Part shown: in pieces, positions 12,309 to 24,000 of the stretch | Position numbering within the stretch: the stretch's first letter is position 1 | Layout of the letters: every line of letters begins with the position of its first letter | Assembly: GCA_013398955.1 (NCBI GenBank) | Contig: VWPU01002116.1 | Span: forward strand, 1 to 64,000 | Direction: 5' to 3' | DNA length: 64,000 bases | Source: Callaeas wilsoni | Lineage: Eukaryota > Chordata > Aves > Passeriformes > Callaeidae | Notes under the pieces: generated by a model | Told to the model about the DNA's origin: nothing | The model's input: only the letters and a program-made list of their open reading frames with translations | The model's database searches: none | Program-made: the position numbers and the translations under genes

Positions 12309-15300
12309 GTAAATAAAACCTTCCTCCATGGGCTGTTATTTGTTATTTTCACACTTGAAATATCATGTGAAATATAATTTGTGTGTAGAAGTAGTGTTAT
12401 ACATTTGGGAGATGATTATTCTCTTTTCCTGCTAATAATGAACAGTGCAACTTTATATTAGGTCATAATCAATTGTGAATATCATCGATTTAGAAATTTG
12501 AAAGTTAAAATTACTAAACTAAAATCAAAAGAATAATTGTATTTATAGCTTAGGAAACAAATATCTGAAGCAGAAGGAATGTAAGAATTCCCATCACTTG
12601 CCACTTGGCCATTAAGGCTGTAAATGTTTATGTCTTATGAGAGAATCTTTCAAACTTCCCCATCTCGATGAAAATTCTTTTTTTTTCCCATTTCTGAGTT
12701 TTCAAGTCCACCAGTAGAATAAATACAAAGTGGGATGCTTGGACTCCTTCAGCTTTAGGTATCTCATGTAGGCAAAGTCAGTGCTGGTGAAGTCAGTTTG
12801 TCCTCTGACTTAATAAAAGTAAGAGTCTCTGGTCTTGCTCGTATTTTAAAGGCGTGGTTCTGGCATCAGAAAAATTACTTGCTAAGCTAAAGAATGAAAT
12901 ATACGTTATCCTACAGCTATGTCTGTATTTAAAATGCAGGTATTTTAAGAAGTGGAATAAAAATAGGCAGACTTTAATCAATGGACAAACATGCAATAAT
13001 GACCAAGTTTCTGGGGGAAAAAAAAGACAAGGAACAATATTGTAATTGTGTGCAAACAACTTCAGGTCATTATTTCAATTGAAATGGATTATTAAAAAAA
13101 TGTACTTGGATAAGAAAATATGCGAAATATGGGACTGAATATTTCTCCTGTTGGCTAATCTGACTTTAGTTGTCCTCACACATGACAGTGATGCCACTGT
13201 ATAAGAAGAGAATGGTTTCTGAGGCCAATCCAAGGCTATGTGTACAGTGTTGTGAAGTAGGGTTGTTGCTGTACTACCAACTCACATGTCCATTGGAGAC
13301 AGAATAGAATTCATTCTGTCAAAATACCGTGGTAACAACAACAAACTAAAAACATTTTCAGAGGAAGATGCAGAATAGTCTGTCCTACTATAGCTATGAA
13401 GGTTTCCTCATGTTCACTAACCTTTTTCTTTCCATTTTTTTCCTTCTTTTTTCTTCATTTTTCCCCCCCTTTTTTACAAATGTGAGATAATCTTACTTTT
13501 TACTCCCTTCTGAGTTCTTTCCTTTGATTTAGATATAAATATCTATTTTCTGGAAATTAAACTTGCTTCGACAATAAAGGAAGATTAATGAGCTCTTTGT
13601 GTGTCGCTACCAGCCGTTCACTGTGAAGCTGCTCTTGTGCAGCCTGCTCAGCTATTTCTGTTGGCACACAGCAGAGCTGGAGTTTTGCCTAGAGTAGCAC
13701 AATCTTTTTATTTGCTGGAGAAACAGCTAGTCACCACCTCAGCTATATGATACTCTGCCTACTGCTATGCAGGGACACAGTTGCAATGTTTGTGATAGTG
13801 CCCACATCTCTAAAGCTCTGTGATGTCCACATTTTATAATTTTTTTTCCTAGCAGCTCTCTGTATTCCCAGTTTTTATATGTTTCTGACGGCTTCTTTCA
13901 GCTTCTTACTCTCAGTCAGTGCCTGACTTGACTACTTGCTTAGAGTTGTCATGCCAACTCCCAAGCTTGAAAACTGAAATAGAGAGAGGTTTTCTCCTTT
14001 TTCTTCCTCCTTTTTTTTCTTTCTTTTTTTTTTTTTTTGTGAAGTACTCACTTCACAGTTACCAAGCTGCATGAACTGAATGCATAAGTGTGGTAAACAG
14101 CTCTGTGACATTGGTCTGACACTTAAACTTCTAAATATCTCTTTCTGTTTTGTAAAGACTTTGAACATCCCTTCCTTAAGCCTTGCTGCTTGTCTGCATG
14201 CTGCAAATCAGGAAAATTTAAAAGATCAATGAAGTGGGGAAGGAATTTTATAGCCAAGTTCTTGCATTTTTATTTAAACTGAACTGCAAACACATATCAA
14301 ATACACTGCATGGAAGTAATCTTTAAAAATCCATGAGTCTGTTCAATCTTTTTGAAAATTAGATATTACTCAATTTGATTCACTTTTCATGCCAAGGTGT
14401 TCAATATTTATGTGTATCAGCTTTCCAAGTAAACAAGTGAAAAATACGGGAGAGGTACAGGAAATAAAAAATGCAAACTCTTAAGTCCTTATACTGAAGT
14501 CATATGAATCATTATGCCTGTTAGTAATGTGTGTAACAAAGACATAGTTCTGTGGAAAAACCTGTTCTCCAAAATAAACAGAAGTTTTAATATGTTTGCT
14601 GTAATTGACAGATACATTCACAGGTGAATTGCATTGGAAAATATAATGCATTTAAAGGAAATTACTTTAAAGAGGAAGAAACAGGGAAATTTCATTTATG
14701 ATATTATTGTTCTGTGGAGACTCCTGTGGAAGTAAGTTTGCTCTAGGTTTCACAGGAACCACCTATATGGCTTGTGTACCATTGCATCTAATATGTATCT
14801 ATATGTATCTTGCTTTTCTTAAGTTAAAAAATGTGTCCTTTTAGTTGAAGATACTTCATGTGTAAATACTTGTACATCTTTTACTTGAAATTAAGCTTTC
14901 TGGGCTGCAAACTTTTATTGAGAACATGCATTTATTTTGCATGAAGCGCTTTAGAGAGTCAAATAAACTGGCTCAGCCTTTTCACAATTGTTTAATAGTA
15001 AAGTATGTTTGCTTTAACTGAGCCTATTCTAAAGTGGAAGGCTTTTGTATCTCATTGAAAAAACCAAGAAACCTCAGTTATCTGAAGAAGCTTTAACTTA
15101 ATAGGCAGCTGGGTTCCAGAGCTGTATTAAACATTACCTATACTTTGACAACCTTGCAATAATCTCAGATAATTTAATTCCAAATACAGGAGACTCTAGA
15201 GTTTATCTGAAGCATTGACTTTTTCTTCTCCAGCTCTCTCAAAGAGTCTATGACTTGCTCTGGCCCTTTACACAGACAGGGGAGTAGAGGTAAGTGCGTT

Positions 15301-17890
15301 GGTCAAGAATTTCAGGCCTTAGAGATTGTGGATAACTGCAATAGATGGTAAATGTAAAAGGATATAGAGACCATTTGTACCTCTAAAAAAGCCCATAAAA
15401 AAGGCCGAGTTACCAACTGCCATAGGAAGAAATATGAGGCATTGAAAATGTCTTGGGATCCTGTGGTAACACAATCTTTGATCAATAGTTTCTGCATGAT
15501 CTTTAGAAGTGTGTACGCAGTGTACATGTACATGCTAAGGCAAGAAATCCCTGACAGCACTTACCTTTCTGCTCCCACTTCTGATGCCTTGTTTAAGTGG
15601 GCATGTGAGCTGTCCTTGAGAGGTTTTAATACTTTGAGGAGCACCAGCACAGCCCAGCTTGTTTATTTCTTCGTGTGCTTTCCATCCTAATACTTGCTCT
15701 TGATGAGACAGCGTATAAACCACATAAAAACAGATGATCAAGCAGCAAGATGACCAAGAAAGATTGTTTACATTCTACATCTGCCAAGAGGAAATAAACT
15801 CTTGGTCTTCTATGCTAGGAATGCGGCTTGAAAAGAAATGTTACTTTCACATCATCTCCCTGGTACTTCCTTTATTCTGAATTTTATGCATCTTTTCCTA
15901 GCCAGATTTACTGTGAGAAGATCCTGGGATGGGAGGAGACAGAGCCAATTAGAAGAGCTAATCATCTGGAATGCTGAGAACCATTGCTTTGGAGGCCTCC
16001 CATCCACGCGGCACCATCAAATGCACTTTGCTGAGCAAAGGACAACTTGTTTGTTTTGGCCATGGCTCATGTGAGCAGAGATAGTGAAAAGCCAGGGAAT
16101 CTAACTGGATAAAGAACATCTGCAAATGATGTTCTCTTAATGCGTATTCTATCCAAAAAAGCCTTGATGCTTGGTCTCGACTCTGGTCTTAGCCACACAG
16201 GCAGGTTCATTCAGAATCAGCTTTGTTTTCCTGTAAATAAAGGGAGTCCAGAGTCTATTTCATGCTAACCCACAGTAACAGTGTAAACTATTTCTAAAAA
16301 AAAAAAAAAAAAATTGTTTGGTATATGTAAATCCATTATGGAACTAATTTTAGAAAAATTGTGGATTTAGAAGTTTAATCAAGTTTTTCATTGTTTGAAT
16401 CTTGCCTATATTTCTGTGTGGTTTTTTTTTAGTTTAAGAAGATGGATTAATTTGGCAATCTATCAAGAGAATATGAGAAATAAATTGCCTGCTGCCCCAT
16501 GTGACACAGAGGCTAAAAAGTTAAATATAAAATTTTGAAGAATATGCTAGGTGGCTTTAGAGAAGTAATGGGGTCATATTGCTGCAGAAGGAGCTATTTT
16601 TTACCAGTTCTGTGAATTAAGTTACAGTCTAGGACAAAATAATTTGCCTTTCAGTTTGATAATCTTTTTCTCAAGAAGAAGCATCTTTTTAATTATTTAC
16701 TGTCATGGTCCTACTATATTAATAATCATGAATAGCTAGTTATTACAGTTGTATAATTTCTTCATTCTGCATGAGGGTTCATTCTGTACTCTGGTAGGGT
16801 GGGATAAGCACAATCTTGAAGCTGCTTCCAGAGAGAAAAATATATACCATTTTAAGAACATAGAGCTGGAGAAGATTTTCTTTTGGGACAAACTCACATT
16901 TAATTCAGTTGCTTGAAAGCACAGACTGAATTTCCCATACACATGCTTTGCATGGACTTACTGGACTCGATAGATGATATCATGTCCAAGGAAATATTTT
17001 TATAATACCTTTTATGCATCTTCTGTCTCATGGATTCAACTCTCGATAGAGATTTTCTTCTCTGCAGCCTTTTTCTAAGTGAAGAGAAAAGAAAGATTCA
17101 TCATGGAATGACCTATGGCATTTTGTATTTATGGTAGCCTTCAACAAGTTAATCAATAAGTTAACAGCCAGTATTTCACAGTCTAACAACTGCAAAAATT
17201 TGTGCCCCTTTTATATGAATTTGTATTGTTGATAAGTTAAGATAATATTAAATTAAGATAATAACCCTTACATATTTTACTACAAACTATTTTCCTTTTA
17301 AAGCTATTTAACATTTATACCATTGTTGCAAATTTAATTTTATGAATCAAAGAGTTTTAGTATGAATTATTACTTGCACAATACACCATTATGAACCAAC
17401 CAATAAAGCTTTCCTAACTGACTTTCTGCACTGACTCTTGTTGGGTTAATGCAAACATTTTTCCCTCTCTTTTTTGTTGCTTATATATTTTATGTAACGG
17501 ATTTTTGTGACTTGGCTGACAGCTTTTTTGGTTTTTTTTTTTTTTTTTTGGTCTCATCTGAGGTTCTTTGATCTTCTATTTAACTGTTTCTGTTAAACTG
17601 ATGAGGAAAGAATGTGCATGGTCTGTCTCAGCTCTTAACTGCTCTTAGTGAGACCAGAATGCCATGTTTCTAGATTATGGAGAATATATAGGAAGACAGA
17701 GAGATTTCAAATATGTTTTCATCTTTATGTGCAGTGTATCTTATCCCCTCTGCTTTTCAATACTAACATTATATTTAAATAATGCAAGGTCTTTTTTCTT
17801 CATGACTACAGTGTATCAGACCAACTTGTCAGCAGTTTGGAGTCTGGGGATAAGAAAGCTTAAAATTGAAGGGATTTAGCTCTTCATCCA
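12309..17890. other. non-coding, A+T-rich, no gene seen
   Basis: There is no supported gene. The stretch holds pyrimidine-rich patches (13430-13470 and 13990-14038, the latter with a long T run), an 18-base A run at 16296-16313 and an 18-base T run at 17532-17549. Stops are frequent in all frames. Confidence 0.55.
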
Positions 17891-17946
17891 TATTCAAAAT
17901 TTGAATAACAAATTTTGTTGTTACAAACTGAAATTTTGTAACAACA
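17891..17946. repeat. pair of adjacent palindromes
   Basis: Two inverted repeats lie side by side. The first has perfect 8-bp arms TATTCAAA / TTTGAATA around one central A (17891-17907). The second has perfect 12-bp arms TGTTGTTACAAA / TTTGTAACAACA (17916-17927 and 17935-17946) with a 7-base loop. They sit just before composite repeat copy B and are absent before copy A, so they are not part of that repeat. No function is implied by the sequence alone. Confidence 0.8.
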
Positions 17947-17949
17947 TAT

Positions 17950-18311
17950 GAAGTAAAAACCTTTTTCTTATTACTCACATAACTTCAAAATTTTAAGGAG
18001 GGAGGACTTCCTCCTTTGTTCTTCAGTGTTACCTTTGTGGTTTTGGGTTCTCCTCTCCACCTTTCCTCCTTGAGACACCTTTACTTGAAAAGTCCAGGTT
18101 TAGGTTAGGTATTATGAAAAAATTCTTTACTGTGAGGGTGATGAGGCACTGGAACAGGTTGCCCAGAGAAGCTGTGGATGCCCCATCCCTGGAAGTGTTC
18201 AAGGCCAGGTAGGATGGGGCTCTGAGTAACCTGGTCTAGTGGAAAGTGTTCCTGAGGGGGTTGGAACTACATGATCTTTAAGGTCCCTTCCAACCATAAG
18301 CATTGTATTCC
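17950..18311 (+). mobile_element. composite repeat copy B: non-CR1 leader plus CR1 3' end
   Basis: The leader (about 17950-18095) aligns along its length with the leader of copy A, including the shared 7-bp inverted repeat at 17995-18016 and the block 'GGTTCTCCTCTCCACCTT' in near-identical form. The CR1 part (18096-18311) closely resembles the CR1 consensus through 'GGAACAGGTTGCCCAGAGAA' and 'AAGGTCCCTTCCAACC', but the terminal ATTCTATG repeats are degraded. Confidence 0.8.
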
Positions 18312-20444
18312 TAAAACTCAACTGTATTCAGAGGACAGGGAATTACTGTCATTTTTAATCGCTGCTCTACGGTGAGCTCAACAAATTTTCCAGGATCTGC
18401 AGGAACTTGGATTTGCAAGCCAATATCCCCAATATCTACCTAGGACTGTAGAAAGGGAATCTGCAAACACCTGCCCACTCACCCTGAATTATGTTGCCTC
18501 TCTCCAGCTGCAGGGATAGCAGCTCACCAGCTTCTATCAGCCCAAGTAGTAGTGCTACACTCTCTCTGAAATTTATTTTTCAGCCTAAAATCTCATATGA
18601 ATGCCACAATTAAGTACAGTCAGCTGCCTGTAGAAACTCTAAATATACCTTGATGGACCCCTCTCAAGTAATTCAAATTCTCCCATCCATCCAATCCTTT
18701 CCTACAACCTCTTTGCTCAGGAGAATAGTCAAATCTTTCACTGCATTTGGGAGGTGTTAGTAAGTAATTCAGTGCTTCTTCACCTTGTGCAGAGACATTC
18801 CTTCTGTGTTAATCAGGTGTAGAATCCCTCTAATTCAATAGGTTACTCTTCCTCCTGAGCTGCTTTTTTAAGGTGTAGTAGTGAATATGTCTTTTACAGC
18901 CTACTGAAGTACAGAGCAAATTTTTCTTATCTCCAAAACACCATACAGTAAAAAAAGAGTTGAAGTTTCTGAATTTCTTTGATTGGCTAGTAGTGGATTT
19001 TGAAGTGGCAATTAGGAAAATGGTTTTGAATGCCTTTAAACAATAAAAAGATTGACATTCTCTCTTTTTTTTATGAGTAATCTATGCTATGCATCCAGTT
19101 TTCTTTTGAGACTAGAATATTAGTGGATTTTGAAAATTTCTCATATTGTTAAGATACATTTTTTAAAAACCTACCCTTTACCAATTAGATATTTGCAAAC
19201 TAATTACTCCTGTAACGTTCACTCTATTAAAAATATTTGAATGGATTAATCACGTCAAAAAGTGAGTACAGTTAATTCAGTATATATTAGGTTGCATACA
19301 GCTTCGGCACAGGTAAGTACTTCAATTATCCAATGACGTCTGAATGATTCTTCCAACTATATGTAAGGTCTGTTAGCTAATCTTTATTGTTTAAAAAAAA
19401 GTGAATCCCATTCAAGTAAAATAAAAGGAAATCTGATTTGCATTACAGAATGACAGCTTTTTTTAACCTCTCTGCTATGTTTTTGTCTAACAACATATAT
19501 GTTAAACCCCGTATTATTTATGTTTTCTAGTATTTTGTTTGGCACAAAAGACTCTAAACCAGAGTATTACTTTCAACTCATAAAGTTTAGCTTTAAAAAC
19601 CAAATTACTTCTATCCAACTCATTTTACCTGTTAATTACCTTCTGAGAAGTAAACTTCTGTATCTGACTTTCTAACATTTGAGATCCTCTTTTCTGGATA
19701 CACATTTAAAATATATAATTATTCCCATGAGAAGATTAGTAGATTTATTAATAAAACTCTGTGTTCCATGATTTCTGACATTCACACAAGTCGAGAAGAA
19801 AATGCAGGAGGAGAAGCATTACTGCCTTACCCTGTCCCTTCATGTTGTCACTGAGTATGAAAACCTGGGCTCCAGAGGGCGAGAGAAAGTTCAGACTTCA
19901 TGCTAAATCAGTTTTGGGCCTCGCTCCCAGGATTTGCCAGCTATGCCAATTTCTCTAGGACATAAACTCTAAGATAAAGTTAACAGAAAGCAAACCACAG
20001 CCACCACACTCATTTTCCTTTGGCAGGGGGATCAGTTCAAATCCCCAGAGCAGTCGGTGCTGTATCCTTCCAGACAGCACTCTCTGCCCTAATCCAATCA
20101 GCACCATGACCAGAAGCTGCTAACCATGCTGTGGATTTCCAGGTTTCTGCCTTAATTGCGGGTCTGCAGGAACTTGAGGCACGAGACAATAGCTGGCGCA
20201 GTCAGGTGGGCAAACATCTGCAGCTCCCCTGCTCCAGGCTCTGCTGCAAAGCACGGCTAGGAGAGGCTCCCCCAGCAGAGCCCACGTGCCTCAGCTGCAG
20301 TTGGGATGCTCCCGGGAAACAATGGTATGGGTGGGATGCGGTGTCCCTGCTGACATGAGTTGTGACCCAAGCTTCCTCTTTGACCTCTGCATTGTGTGTA
20401 GGAAAGGCACTGGCTTTATGATGTAACTACCCTGTGTAATTGTG
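18312..20444. other. non-coding DNA with one G+C-richer patch
   Basis: Mostly A+T-rich with no recognised gene. A G+C-richer patch lies at about 20030-20350 and carries a 75-codon + strand frame (20131-20358) rich in Ala, Cys and Leu with no recognisable domain. It directly precedes the CR1 at 20445. I treat it as unassigned. Confidence 0.45.
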
Positions 20445-21027
20445 CCAGGAAGAGTGTGGCAAGCAGGACTAGGGAAGAGACCGTGCCCCTGTACTCAGCA
20501 CTGGTGAGGCTGCACCTCAAATCCAGTGTTCAGTTTTGGGCCCCTCAGTAGAAGAAAGACATTGAGGTGCTGGAGTGCGTCCAGAGAAGGGCAAGAGAGC
20601 TGTGGAAGGGTCTGGAGCACAAGTCTTGTGAGGAGTTCCCAAGGGAACTGGGGTTATTTAGGCTGGAGAGAAGGCTCAGGATGGACCTTATCACTCTCTA
20701 CAAGTACCTGAAAGGACGTTGTAGTGAGGTGGGGGTTGGTCTCTTCCCCTAGGTAAAAAGTGACAGAACAAGAGGAAATGGCCTTGAGTTGTGCCAGGGG
20801 AGGTTTAGATTGGATATAGTAAAAATTTCATCATGAAGAGGGTGGTTAGGCACTGGAACGGGCTGCCCAGAGAAGTGGTGGACTACTTAAATACCTGGAG
20901 GCATTTAAAAGATGTGTAGATGTGGCACTTAGGGACACAGTTTAGTGGTGGACCTGGCAGTGATAGGCTATCATTTGGACTCAATGATCTTAAAGGTCAT
21001 TTCCAACCTAAATTGTTCTATGATCGT
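20445..21027 (+). mobile_element. CR1 LINE 3' fragment
   Basis: A 5'-truncated CR1 of about 580 bp. It runs from the segment equivalent to 'GAGGGAGGTGATTCTGCCCC', through the block near 20560-20600 ending 'GTCCAGAGAAGGGCAAGAG', to a 3' end reading 'CATTTCCAACCTAAATTG' and 'TTCTATGATCG'. The 3' part has the variant 'TTGGACTCAATGATCTTAAA', typical of another CR1 subfamily than the copies at 12 and 42 kb. Two short frames inside it (20526-20752) are chance frames. Confidence 0.88.
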
Positions 21028-24000
21028 GGATTTAAATAATTTAAATAAGCCAAACAAACATCACGCTGGTTGAATGACATCACTGAGGTGTATCTTAGTG
21101 GTTTTACTCCTGTTATGTACAGTCCCAATTAAAATAATCCTGACTAAAATAGTCCAGTCTCTGTTTTAGGTTGTATTAAGGCTTGCAGCAGAGATTGCAC
21201 GATCCCTTGCATATGGCAAACCGTCTGTGTCCGAGGCAACTGCAGACAGAAATTGTGGTTCTCGCCACATGTTGGGTTTACCAGATGTAGGCACAGGCAG
21301 CAGGTTTGCCACGGTCAGCCTCTCTATGAAGGAGTGTACAGCAGCTGACTGACCTGCTGCCATGGTGTATCTCACAGGTCAGTGGCATGCTGTGCAGGGC
21401 AATGTTTCTTTCTGGATTATATTTACCTTCTCTTCACTTTAAGCCACATTTTGCTCTTTTGCAAATAACACACTTTAAAATGAAACAGGCTTCTTTTTTT
21501 TTTCTGTAACACACCTTTTCCAGTAGCTGAAATAAGTGCCTCCAGCTATGTTTTTCATATCCATTTCTCTATCCTTTCCTTCCCACCAATACTTCTGACA
21601 ACTATTATCTCCTGGATGAACCTTTACAACAGTTGTGATCAACACTACTCTAGTGAAAAGCGGTTAGGTCTCCACAACATAGCTCCTGCAGAGATGCCAA
21701 GGTCATGATGGACATAAATACTGTTATTTACTGTGCTCAGCTATGGACTAGATCCAAGCAAAGGTCTCTGGTGGCTTGCTGTCAGGAAAGCTTTGGAAAG
21801 TCCTTGAGGCACTTCTGCAGCACAGCACATGAAAAAGGTGAAGGGAAAGGATTTCTCTGCACTGAAGTTTTCCAACACAGGGCAGCATTGTCTCATATCT
21901 TAGATGGACACCAAACAATGTCCGACAAGTGATGACTTCTGAAGTTTAACCTAATTTGTTAAGTGGGTAAGCCTATTGTTTATAATAAATATTAAAACAA
22001 TCCGTGGAAATAGCCAGTATCCCTAAAGGATATTATTAGAGAATGAATGAATTATTAAAGGGAGTATGTTTGTTCTGGATCTCACCAAAACCCAGCTCTC
22101 ACTGACATCCTTCCTTTTATCCAAAAAAAGGTCATTGCTAAGGGCAAGTCAAAGATTTAGCGTAAAGATTGCAGATATTTTAAGTAAAAAAAAAAACAAC
22201 CAAACAAACTTGTGTATGTATTTAGCAACATTTGCAAAGAGAAAGTTTATATTTATTTCCATGATGCAGAAAGATTTCTTTTTGCCAAAGTGCTGCTATT
22301 TCTTTGTCTTTCTTTCCTCCTTTCTTCATTAGCTAGCTCTATGCTATGGTTCCTTGTGGTTTGTCTGGGATATCAGGAAGCATGTTCAATTAAGCCAATG
22401 AGAGGAGTACTGCAAAACAGATGTGGACAGACCCCAGCATAACTGGGTGAGCGAATGGCTGGAAGCACAGAGCAGAAAAGGCCAAATGTGTTCTCGTTTT
22501 CTGATCTCTGGCATGGGACTGGAGCTGGCTGATGGTGGGTGTTTTGAACAGCCCTGTGGCTTTGTGGTAATGCAGTGCAGTATCATTTGGGAGAACAGCT
22601 GGATTCCTGATGTGGAATTATTGTTTCCTGGCTGGGATGTGCTGTGGAAGCAGCAAGCTCTGCTCCAAAACTCAAAGGGCAACCTGCCTTGCATGGGTAA
22701 ACCTGGAGAGTAAACTGATAAGAGACAGCTTCACTCCTCTTGCAGAGGGTTGGCAACTGCAGGAAACGGAGATTCAATGTGTAGTGAAATGCAATCAAGA
22801 GCTGAGGGATGGGTGGAGATCCAGGAGCCTCAGATTGATTTTGGAATAGCTCTGAGTGAGTAGAATGGGTGTCTCGGCTTACAGTCTCATTTGCAGTTCC
22901 CAGTAGCCGTAGAAAATCAGCCTGGAATATGAAATTAATAAATATCAACCTTACATAATTCATATGTTAAGAAGTTTGGAACCAGATTTTGTGCGGCTCT
23001 TAAACATTATTTGCCTATTCAAACTATGAAAACTTAGTATTTTTAGATAAAGCTGCCTGAAACATTCCAAAGATATATTCAAGTTTTCTTCGATTCAAAA
23101 TTTATTTTAAATATGCTTTGCTCTAAAGAATATACCATGAACCTACTACAATGACTTCAGAGTAATAAAAACAATGAGAATTTCATGTGAGCCCACTTGC
23201 ATATCCAACAGGAAACAGCATCCTGACCAGTCAAACATGATTGTACAATCAAAGCCAATTGTACTGTTTAAAATAGAAGGCCAATTTTTTATGAAACAAA
23301 TGAGTGTGCTTCCTTTGTTGGCACCCTACATCAGCACTGGAAAACGATCATTTATAGTCCTTTGCTCGTCTACTTTTTGCAAGAGTTAATACAATGGAAG
23401 AGGAGCCTGCTTTCCCTGAGGAAGAGCATGCAAGACAGATTCACTCCTTTCTCCACAGCACACCCCAGAGAAATCACCACTGAGTTGAAATCAATGCTTG
23501 CACAGGCGATGTCTATTTTGTGTCAGCTGTGAACACCAGGGTCTTTATCAGACCTTTTATTTACTGCCACTTACTTCTATAAAACAGAAATTTGTGCTAT
23601 TAAAAGCCCCTTTTTTCCCCGCCAGCACAAATGAAAGTGTCTCCCCAGCTATTTTCCATACACCATGGGCTTGTGCCTGCCCAGTTTGACCCTCACCAGC
23701 CAGAATGAATGTAGTTCTTCATTCTGCACATACCAATGGCAGCGCATTCCATGTTTGGAACAGGCTACATAAGCTGTGCATTGTGGCTGCCCTTGGGTTG
23801 CATGCAGTGGTGGTATCAGCTGCATCACTCCCACTCTTGTTCCAAAGCAGAGAAATCCCTGGTGATTCAGCAGCTAGCTGGGGGAATTTGGAGTTTCAAA
23901 GCACAGCTGAGGTCACCAAGAGTTTTTTTGAAGTTATTTAAAACCACCGTCTTTAACACACGCAATTAAAATCTTGGAGGGGGAGGTGAGAGAGGTTACT

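Noticed and set aside
16296..16313. 18-base A run as a possible processed-pseudogene tail
   Set aside because: The DNA upstream shows no coding remnant or polyadenylation context tied to a recognisable gene.
20027..20046. tRNA T-arm-like sequence with GTTCAAATC
   Set aside because: The paired bases (GGGGA/TCCCC) enclose a 10-base loop rather than the required 7, and no acceptor, D or anticodon arms can be placed around it.
22386..22963. Overlapping 96-126 codon frames on both strands
   Set aside because: Mutually exclusive frames with no family resemblance; probably a locally G+C-richer patch with few stops.
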